Below are positions 8,482 through 15,968 of a stretch of 22,564 bases of DNA, in pieces. Position 1 is the stretch's first letter, and the number at the start of each line of letters is the position of its first letter. Made by a program: the position numbers and the translations under genes. The stretch is taken from the NCBI GenBank assembly GCA_001579985.1, contig LRSR01014183.1:1-22564 (forward strand). Reading direction: 5' to 3'. The notes beneath the pieces are model-generated. The model had not been told where the DNA came from, searched no databases, and was given only the letters and a program-made list of their open reading frames with translations. This DNA is from Hypsibius dujardini (taxonomy: Eukaryota > Tardigrada > Eutardigrada > Parachela > Hypsibiidae).

Positions 8482-10734
8482 AATTTGTCTGTCTCTGTCT
8501 ATCTCTCTGTCCCTGTTTGTCTCTCTGTCTTTTCTGTCTCTGCTTTTCTCTTTTTTGCATGACTGCTTACTCAGTTGTCCTGATTTGAGTGCCTTCTATC
8601 TATAGTTACCGTTATTTTCCAGGTCCACTAAGCCGCTCGAGAGGAGGAATGGGTCTGCAGCAGGGGAACCGCCAGACATAAGCTTGAAAGCGGACTTTGA
8701 CGCGATGCTGGCCAAAAGCGTCGCAGAGCGTGTCGACGCGGAGGCTGCGGCGTTCCAGATCCACCTGAGAACTCCGCTGCCGATGCAGCAGCGTGCCTAC
8801 ATCACCCGGCACCGCAATCCGTTCGACGTCGACCGGGAAGACCTGGTCTGCCAACTGAACAACCTCAAGTTTTCTCTTTTGCATCCTGACAGATGGAAAG
8901 GCTCCGGAGGTAATTTATTTGTAATGGATTATCGAGTTAGTTTAATTTCCGGGAGTGTTGCTAAAGAAAAGTGTGGATCTTGTTATAGAACCAGACAAGC
9001 ACATTCCGATCGGTCAAATGGGCAACTACCAAGACTATCTCAAGAGCGCACCGAAGCCGTTGCGAGATATCGGTCACTGGACGTTGGAAGACTCCCAGAA
9101 GCCGGACCGTCCAATGTTCGGAAACCCCTTCCAAGACCCTCGAAAAGTATGATGATTTCTATGCCTGCTTGCCTGCTTATCCGTCTATCTGTCTATGTGT
9201 CTGTCTTTCTGCCTGACCGTCTGTCCGTCTCTTCTCTCTTGTTTCTGCATGCCGCCTGCCCATCTGCCTGCTAATCTATCTTCTTATCTCTCTGCCTGTC
9301 TACCTGTGTGTCTGTGTGTGTGTGTCTGTCTGACAGAACACAATCCCATCGATGACTGATCGCACCAGCTTTCCCTTTTCAATGGCCTTTTCGTCATTGT
9401 TACTTCCAGCAAAAGCAACGGATGGCCTCTGGCGGGATGGGTGGAATGCATGTGGATGAAGCCGACGTAGACAACTTCAGCAACACCGCCAGCGCCGGTG
9501 GTGGCGGTCATCGAAAGCGCAGTCTCTCCGAATCACGCGGCGACCTCTCCGGCGGGCCTACCTCCTCCTTGACCGGTCGGGTCCGCAGTCGAAGCATGTC
9601 TCCTGCCGGCCTGCGCTCCCCGGTCAAACGGCGACCACCATCCGATGGAGGTGGAGTCAACAACATCAACGTCAGTAATTTTTATCCCGTTAAACCATTT
9701 GTTCGCTTGATTGATTGGACACTTCGCTTATGAACTAAATTTTGGTTGAAGTATTTATCGATTAGTAAAAAATGAATAGTCTTGTCAAAATAGGTTTGTT
9801 AAAAGTCGACGTAAATAATTTTATCAAACTAAAGATTGCATTGAATTTAATAAATTGAATACAATGCTTGATTTTATTGAAATTATTTAATTAATTTGAT
9901 CGTGTTGGAAGTAGAATGGAAATACATTGAAAGCACATTGCAGTTTTACATAAATGATGTCACAATTATTTCAGGGAGCTGCAGCGAACGGCAGTGCTTC
10001 CACAGACACGACGTCCTCCACAGTCAGACGGCTCAATATGGGATCTACTGGTGGGGGTGATGCCGGCACACTTGAGATCTCGGCCCTGGAACCGGTGGGT
10101 GCGTACGCCGATCTGATCATGGACGAGCCGGCGGTCATTCTGCTCTCCAACGGGCTGGAGGGGAAGACCAACGGCGTCCGACGGCCACGGCAGGCGGATG
10201 AGGAGGAGAGTGAGGAGGCGGAGGATCTCTTCCTGGACGAAGGAGAGAGTGATGCGGATGTAGTGAGAGATTTCCGGCAACGGGCGTTGAAGACGATAAA
10301 GACACCCGGCAGAAGTATAGTCACGATTATTGTCTGTCTGTCTGTCTCTCTGTCTGTCTCTCTGTCTGTCTCTCTGTCTGATAGCCTGCCTGTTTGTCTA
10401 TCTATCTGTCTGGTTGTCTGTCTGCCTGTCTGCCTGTCTGCCTGTCTGGCCAATGGCCTGTCGATGGTTGTCTGCCTCTTCGCTGTTTGCCTGCGTCTGG
10501 GGTCTGTCTGACTATCTGTTTCACTGCGTGTGTCTGTACGTGCGTCTCTGTTTTCGGTTCTTCCTAGTTGATGTTCTTCCCTGTGTAGATTTCAAGCCGA
10601 TCCTGGACATGATCAACAGCATCAACGGCAACGTTTCCCTCAAGCAGACTGTGATACACCACGTCATTCAGGAGGCCGGACGATTCCGTCGTGACAGCCT
10701 GATCACCCTCCTCAAAGAGACCTACGCCGTATGA
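5282..10734 (+). CDS. INTS6: Integrator complex subunit 6 homologue, 15 coding exons, 882 aa
   Basis: Exons are 5282-5392, 5747-5824, 5899-6048, 6275-6355, 6470-6653, 6877-7118, 7201-7368, 7634-7793, 8067-8158, 8228-8418, 8623-8909, 8989-9146, 9410-9670, 9975-10314 and 10589-10734 (TGA). Every intron is GT-AG and every junction keeps frame. The total of 882 aa compares with 887 aa for human INTS6. INTS6 is a VWA-domain subunit of Integrator, the nuclear complex that cleaves nascent RNA at snRNA and paused protein-coding genes and also brings PP2A to polymerase II. Recognisable blocks are FQNELKNMQ, DTYGQGRNPFYLE, PYRWDQRLFSVVLRIPG, GHWPLPESFWPD and PIGQMGNYQDYLK. The start is the first ATG of the VWA strand, matching the family's N-terminus. 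No frameshift or stop breaks the model. Introns 5, 7, 8, 10, 12 and 14 carry tetranucleotide tracts. Confidence 0.95.
5450..5537 (+). repeat. 32-bp tandem repeat, about 2.7 copies, in INTS6 intron 1
   Basis: The copies begin CGATTGATTGATTTAC at 5450, 5482 and 5514; the first two are full 32-bp units and differ at a few bases. The third is cut short after about 24 bp. Related GATTGATTG runs occur at 4833, 4889 and 5073, so the unit probably grew from local TTGA repeats. Confidence 0.8.
6711..6820 (+). repeat. Compound (CAGA)n-(GGCA)n-(CAGA)n microsatellite in INTS6 intron 5
   Basis: Perfect CAGA units flank a perfect block of GGCA units at about 6750-6788, and another perfect CAGA block runs to 6820. 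The purity points to recent expansion compared with the other, interrupted tracts in the window. Confidence 0.95.
7430..7600 (+). repeat. Diverged CAGA-type tract in INTS6 intron 7
   Basis: Scattered CAGACA, CAGGCA and ACAGAC units with substitutions lie between exon 7 and exon 8. This looks like an old, decayed tetranucleotide array. Confidence 0.7.
7871..8030 (+). repeat. (CAGA)n-rich microsatellite in INTS6 intron 8
   Basis: CAGA/GGCA units with interruptions occupy most of the 273-bp intron between exons 8 and 9. Confidence 0.85.
8440..8545 (+). repeat. (TCTG)n microsatellite in INTS6 intron 10
   Basis: A perfect TCTG run of about ten units starts a few bases after the exon 10 donor, then decays into TCTC/TTTG. 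Its orientation is the reverse of the tracts in introns 5, 7 and 8. Confidence 0.9.
9155..9335 (+). repeat. TCTG-rich tract in INTS6 intron 12
   Basis: Interrupted TCTG, TGCC and TGTG units run from just after the exon 12 donor to a TGTGTG stretch near 9320. Confidence 0.8.
9671..9974 (+). other. INTS6 intron 13, AT-rich
   Basis: This 304-bp intron has donor AAC|gtcagt and acceptor tatttcag. It is AT-rich with many TTTAAT/TTGAAT words, and unlike its neighbours it has no TCTG array. No coding content is seen. Confidence 0.8.
10331..10540 (+). repeat. (TCTG)n-rich microsatellite filling INTS6 intron 14
   Basis: TCTG units with TCTC and TGCC variants cover most of the 274-bp intron between exon 14 and the last exon. 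This keeps the transcript strand pyrimidine-rich up to the final acceptor ctgtgtag. Confidence 0.9.
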
Positions 10735-11058
10735 TGTCCCCCTGGTCCCCTTATTAGTCGAGACAAGGAGTTGTCTGTGAGAAGTGACTTTCTTGAGTTG
10801 TCTCCATGCGATGAGGCGTTGAATGCTGCTTTTCTTTTGACTGATGAAAACTGACTGTAATACCGGGATGATGTCACTCACTGCTGTGCTCTGACTGCAC
10901 TGTTCAAGCACAACGAGACCTTAACCGGCGGTCCAATTGTTTTTATGCGGTTGCAAAAAACATTTTGTCTAAACTGTTTTCAGTTTGATCAGTTTTTTCT
11001 GATACATATTTTCCCCCTTTCAGGCGCGTTAACTGCTACACAATACATGTACTAGTAA

Positions 11059-11064
11059 ATTAAA
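11059..11064 (+). terminator. Candidate INTS6 polyadenylation signal ATTAAA
   Basis: ATTAAA lies 325 bp after the INTS6 stop and is followed 15-40 bp later by the G/T-rich stretch GGTGTTATGGGTTATGGGG, as expected for a cleavage site plus downstream element. An AATACA hexamer at 11042 is an alternative. Confidence 0.45.
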
Positions 11065-11112
11065 ATTTCTAAGTCTCAAGGTGTTATGGGTTATGGGGAC
11101 GACAGTTCACAC

Positions 11113-11350
11113 TGGGCAGTAGAGGTGGACTAGACCAAGACGGAGAGGGCTGTGTGAGCAGTTTCAGACAATTTTATAAAATGACAGAGCGACAAGACCA
11201 GCACAGCAGACAGCCAGACAGTGACAAACAGGCAGGCAGATAAACAGACAGACAGGCACGCAGGCACATAGACAGGTAGACAAACAGATGGATACAGATA
11301 AGCCGATAGCAGGACAGACAGGCAGACACACTGACAGACAGACAGACATA
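11113..11350 (-). mobile_element. Copy 1 of a hairpin-core plus (TCTG)n repeat element, minus orientation
   Basis: The core at 11140-11180 matches the reverse complement of 16037-16077 at 40 of 41 positions, and weaker similarity extends to about 11113 and 11195. On the minus strand the order is (TCTG)n array (11350 to 11205), core, then GGTCTAG followed by T. The element contains GTCTGA-AACTGC-TCACAC, a hairpin with one broken pair. No coding capacity is seen. It may be a short non-autonomous rolling-circle element; the 5' end could not be placed. Confidence 0.55.
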
Positions 11351-11359
11351 CACACATCC

Positions 11360-12900
11360 AAAAGCAGGCAAAATTGTATAAGAAGATACATCGTACGAGG
11401 CGTGTCAGACAGCGGCTCGAGTTTCAGGTAGAAACTTCCTAGATGCGAACATTCCGTCTCCCCCCTCTCCACCTCGATCTCGCCCTCGGAGTCAGGCAAG
11501 CGCGCTTTAACTCTCTCTTGTAACTTAACCTGATTTCTGGCCTCGTTTTCGTCCGGCACTCTGGCCGCCGGAAAGATAAGCGACGGAAGGACGACCGAGG
11601 ACGGAAGAGAGAGGACTAGGGGGGCCTCAAGACGGACAGCAGCTGCTGTTTGTCTGCCTGCCTTGCTAACCAGAGCGCGTGCGCTCGCCGGTCAGGAGGA
11701 GAGTGGAGAGAGAAGGGACGCGGTGTGGTGGTGGTTCGCGTTTATCGACGGAAAACCCTCTCCCTCTAATTTAAAACACGCGAGAGAAAGCACGAGAGAG
11801 AAAGAAAGGAGGCGCAAGCGGCGAGAATAAGGTTACGTGGGGATTTATTATATGGCGACCAGCAGCAAGCGGAGGGGGGCCTTTCACACACACAGACACA
11901 GACATAGACACACGCTCCAGATGCGCGTGAGAAAAAAGAACGGCTGGCTCGCTGCTGTGTCCGAGAGATATGTGCGCGGCGTGTGATGCTGGAATGGAAT
12001 TGTGGATCGATAAAAATTTACAGTTGGTTACGTGGAGGCTGCGTCCAAAGAACCCATTAAACCTCTCCTCGCTCTCTCTAGGGGGACGCATATGCCGCGA
12101 GTCCACGTATACAGAGTCAGTCGGTAAGTAGTGTTGCCGAGGAAAAGTCGGTCCGAGAGGATCGACCATCCGCCATCTTGGAAGGAACGGCAATTTTCTA
12201 CGGTAAATTTGCGGGGAAATTAGCTACAGTTTCCAATTCCACGCAATGAGCTCAACATAATGGAGTTCCATTTTTTAGTGGAACTGATGAAAATGTTTTT
12301 TCTTGCTAACCAGATTAAGTGATAAACGTTTTTTTGAGGATGAAATTTTGTGTTGAATTGGGGTGTGCTTTTTTGGGATGGCGATTTTAGATGATTGTGT
12401 GATCTGAATGTGATTCTGTGTGTGCTTCCGGTGCCACTGGGAGTGTGGAATTCCAGCACATGCTACACCAGCGAGCCAGTGTGAGCAACCGAGTCGACGC
12501 ACACGGGGAGACTGCCTAATAAGAACTACTGATGTTATCGTTTTCCAACGCGAGAACTGGGCGATTTTACATCTGTACTTATCGCACCTTTTACTAAATT
12601 GAAAACTAAATCTTAATAAAAATAAAAACTGGATTTGCTAATCTGTAAATTTTTATTTGGCCAACGAAAAAATTCGTCAAAAACGTGTGACGGTTGCTGC
12701 TCATTTAGAACTTAAAGGGAGTGTGTGGCTTTTTTAAAATCTAACTTTATTAAATTTAAAAATTTGTATTCTAACCACAACTTGCCTAGCCGATTTTTTA
12801 CTTTAAGAAAGTTAAGAACAAAATATTATCTTGTCGGAACAGTTTCTGGAGGTGTGTAGTATTCATTTGGCACTCTCCCCGCAACAGCTGTCCATCATAC
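11360..12900. other. Intergenic region between INTS6 and BCL11
   Basis: No recognised coding exon is present. It contains a GC-rich part (11400-11800), GA-rich stretches, a CA run near 11885, the motif CCGCCATCTTGG at 12170-12181 (YY1-type on the minus strand), and a strong plus-strand donor CG|gtaagt at 12123/12124 that could end an untranslated first exon. The part from 12590 to 12830 is AT-rich with AATAAA words. Confidence 0.5.
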
Positions 12901-12904
12901 ACAC

Positions 12905-13483
12905 ACACGCCCATTGGCTATTGGTTCGATCGAATGGCCTGCGGCGAGAGAGAGAGAGAGCGCGCGTGAGCGAGTGGTCGGGGCCTCTTCATTGGTGTTT
13001 TAAAAATCGTGTCTGCTATGCGCGCGAGTCGCTCTCTGGTCCCCGACAGCCACACAAGAAGCAGAGCAGAGCACCACACCAGTCCGACACAAAATCGACC
13101 GCCGCCGTTGAGAGACCAGCAGCCAGCGGAGCGCCTTGCTACACCACACCACACCACTCACACCACTTTCGATCGGCTGGCGCGCGCGCACCAGTTCTCC
13201 GCGGTCAGTTTAGTTCAGTTTTCCCTCACTCACTCACTTCTTCGCTTCTCTCTCTCTCTCTCTCCTTCGACTTTCTCCACTTTCCCTTTTTGGTTCGAGC
13301 GCGCGCGGCACACACGTTGTTGAATTTGCCTACGCATGTGTGTCTGGATGTCTGGATGCCTTAATGCAGACATCTGTGGATTTAGCCCGGACGGAGGCGC
13401 GTCCGTTTACCTCCGCCACAGCGGAAATTAAAATCCTCCCCTCGACGACGATTCTTGTCCCGGACGGAGGAGGAGCGGAAGTC
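12905..13483 (+). promoter_or_regulatory. Probable promoter and 5' UTR of BCL11
   Basis: This CpG-rich block lies directly upstream of the BCL11 start. It has inverted CCAAT boxes (ATTGG) at 12913, 12920 and 12991, a GA run at 12950-12960, and a TCAGTT initiator-like word at 13205-13210 after GCGG. A CT run at 13248-13264 follows. The spacing of CCAAT boxes about 215-290 bp above the possible start is loose, so the start site is uncertain. Confidence 0.4.
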
Positions 13484-13541
13484 ATGTCGAAGCGGTCGCG
13501 GAAGCAGGATCGTCCGCAGCCATGTCGAACTGTCACACCAG
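13484..13541 (+). CDS. BCL11: BCL11 coding exon 1 (NuRD-recruitment-like N-terminus)
   Basis: It encodes 19 complete codons plus one base, MSKRSRKQDRPQPCRTVTP. The base before the split joins GT of exon 2 to give Gly. The ATG has G at -3. An in-frame ATG at 13364 would add 40 residues, but this motif works at the extreme N-terminus in its relatives, so 13484 is preferred. Confidence 0.85.
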
Positions 13542-15921
13542 GTAAGCAAACTGGTCGAATTGCGTTAATTTTGCCTCAAGGCATCCCTTAAGCCGGCCCT
13601 TATGTAAGGGGGTCCTTATTTCCGTCGCGGTGATTTTCTGTGCGGAAAGTGTGATTTTTTGGTGTTGTGTATGCCTGAAAATGCCAACAATGAATTTCGA
13701 TGGTTTGTGTTGTGTGGGTCGTGTGTATCCGATGGGATGGCCCGGAAAACGATGGTTCGTCCTTTAGCGCTGTGTGTTTTGGGGAGGGCGAACCAGCAGT
13801 CAGTGCCGTGTGATCTGTATGCGTGTGTGACGTCATACGCCGTTTCCTCTCGCTCGCGCGCTTGTGTGTGTACTGTGTGCGATTACGTAACGCGTCGGTG
13901 AGTCGAGTCACCCTGACTCGCTGGTAATCTCGTTTCGTCGTTTTTTTTACTCTGCGTCCTGGTTGAACGTGTGTTCGAATGTTTTTGCTATTGTGTTGGA
14001 GTTTTATTTTTTGGGAATAACTTTTGTGGAGGTAGGTTTTTGTCAGGGAAGAAAGAAGCGAGTCGAGTCATGCTCGTTTTCGGTGTGTGACTCGCGTCGC
14101 GGTTGGCCAGTCAACGGTTCGAACGAACATGCTGATGATGCGGTCCTTGCTGCTTTCTGTTGCCTTTCCTTCTTCGCGCGTCGCCGCCGCCGCTGCGACA
14201 GCACCACTGGCCAAATGGCTTTTTTAAATGGTCATATCACGAGGCGAGTTGAGAGTTGAGACACGGTTTTTCGCCGAGACAGACAAAAAGGTTGCGGCAA
14301 TCTTTCCTCGTCTTATTATGTGAGATTGGCCTGCGGGCCAGTTCTCGGTCGGAGGCCATGACGCAATTTCGAACCACTACACCGACACCACCCAACCCAC
14401 CTTTGGATCTAACTTTGTCTGTCTGTCTGTCTGTCTGTCTGTGTCTGTCTGTCTGTCTGTCTGTCAGTGTCTGTCGTCTGTCAGCGTCTTGTCTGTCAGT
14501 ATCTTGTCTGTCTGCTTGCCTGTATGTCTACTTATCTGCCTGTCGTTTTGTATTCGTGTCTGTCTGTCTTGGTTTCGTCCATAGATTGAGCTTTTTTAGC
14601 GACCATTTTTCGTTTCTCCTCGATCGACAAGTCTCGTCGAACGGCATTGTCTTTTTTTGGCTGACATGACTGCTGGCCAGCGGTTGAAAAGGGTTCGCGC
14701 GCCGCTCATTCTTTCCTGCCTTGGGCAATTTTCAATCGCAGCAGTGGTGTATGTCGTTTGAGAGACCACCACTAACATATGAAAATGTTGGCGGCGTCCT
14801 TCCTTCCAGCACCAGCCGACAGTCCGGAAGCCCCGGGTTTTTGCTCGAAACCGGATTACGCTGCCTCTCTCTTTCTCTCTCGGTCTGTCTTGTCTGTCTT
14901 AGAAATTGTGTGTGGTCTAGCGCAGCGGAGTGTCCGGAGAAGACGATGCGAAAACCCAGACAGACAGGCAAGGCAGACGGAGAGCTAAGTGAAAGGATGG
15001 AAAGCTGGAAAAACGGCCGGCTCATCATTCCATGCCTCTTGCGTCGAACCTTCTCTCCGCTGGCCGTTTTTATCGAACTTCACTGCGCACACAGGCGTTT
15101 TTATGACGAGGAGAAATGAGACAACGATTATTGACTGGTCAATTGCACACAACTCGGACCACTCCCGAGTGTTAACGTTAATGGCAGCCCATTCACCTGC
15201 ACGGTGTGTGCGCTACCCTCTTCATACATACACACATACACGATGTGCGTGGATCAGACGACAACGTGGGTGTCCGATTTACCGTTCTCGATGCGTACGG
15301 CTGGACGCTTGCGCTGCGATATCGGAAAGATATGTTTAGCCGGGGTCCTTCCTTCTTTTTCCATTGCGAGGCACTCGCCTTCGCTCGCTCTCTATCTCTT
15401 TCGCACTCGTCGTTTTTAATTTCCACAGCGTACCCAGGCTCTCCGGCTATTTCCGCCGCCGTCGTGGACGACCAGTCCGAGGGACTCGTCATCGATTTTT
15501 CTTCGCCGCGTACCCTCGGCCAGCTGTTCATTCAGACCACTCTCTCTCGCTTGGCCTTACGTCAGCGGATTTGCACTCGCCCTGTCCCTTTTCTCCTTTC
15601 TTTCTTCCTTCGTCGTCGTTTCGTTTCGTGCCTGTTCGATGATGTGGAACACACGTCGACTGACTGACTGCCCCCTCCCTCCTCTCGCCTTGTATTGGCA
15701 TTTAAAACCATACACCCTCTTTTTTCTTCCCGTAGTGTGTGTGAATAGCCGGTGTCCTACTTTCCGTCTCTGCCCCCTCCCTAGGGAGGGAAGCCTTATA
15801 TAACAGAGTCATCGGAAATCGAAAGGTGGCGCTGTGCGGACTGTCTGTCTGTCTGTTTGTGCCTACCTGTCTGTCTGTATGTTTATCTATCTGTCTGTTT
15901 GTGTCTATCTGTCTGTCTGTT

Positions 15922-15968
<47 letters not shown>

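Larger units (their letters stand above)
7201..9146 (+). other. INTS6: INTS6 exons 7-12: central region
   Basis: Residues 283-634 match the middle of INTS6. PFPVDRYEIEHSALT aligns with the human stretch PFDKYELEPSPLT, SIPPYM with TMPPYY, and HIPIGQMGNYQDYLKSAPKPLR with its human counterpart, followed by MFGNPF. Exon 11 (8623-8909) carries a short extra polar stretch (NGSAAGEPPD) whose family equivalent is unclear to me. Phases at the exon 8/9, 10/11 and 11/12 junctions are 1, 2 and 1, and all rejoin correctly. Confidence 0.9.
9410..10734 (+). other. INTS6: INTS6 exons 13-15: linker and conserved C-terminal domain
   Basis: Residues 635-882. Exon 13 has the acidic patch DEADVDNF, followed by RSRSMSPAGLRSPVKRR, which parallels the human KRRRCMSPLLRGR stretch and may be a nuclear signal. 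Exon 14 has a Glu/Asp-rich run (DEEESEEAEDLFLDEGESD) and then VVRDFRQRALKTIKTPGR. Exon 15 completes the C-terminal domain shared by INTS6, SAGE1 and CT45-type proteins (NGNVSLKQTVIHHVIQEAGRFRR). The exon 14/15 split codon reads AAT (Asn) in PGR-N-FKPIL. The protein ends ETYAV. Confidence 0.9.

Noticed and set aside
12831-13364. 177-codon plus-strand frame in the BCL11 upstream region
   Set aside because: Composition follows CA, GA and CT runs, and it contains no recognised domain; it overlaps the promoter-like block.
13364-13483. In-frame ATG 40 codons upstream of the BCL11 start
   Set aside because: The frame is open, but the NuRD-type motif sits at the very N-terminus in relatives, and the added residues match nothing I recognise. 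Kept only as an alternative start.
13659-13901. 80-codon plus-strand frame after BCL11 exon 1
   Set aside because: Cys/Val-rich composition comes from TG-rich DNA; no family resemblance.
15206-15667. GC-rich open frame in BCL11 intron 1 with a possible acceptor near 15428
   Set aside because: No recognisable domain, overlapping alternative frames are also open, and no matching donor was evident.
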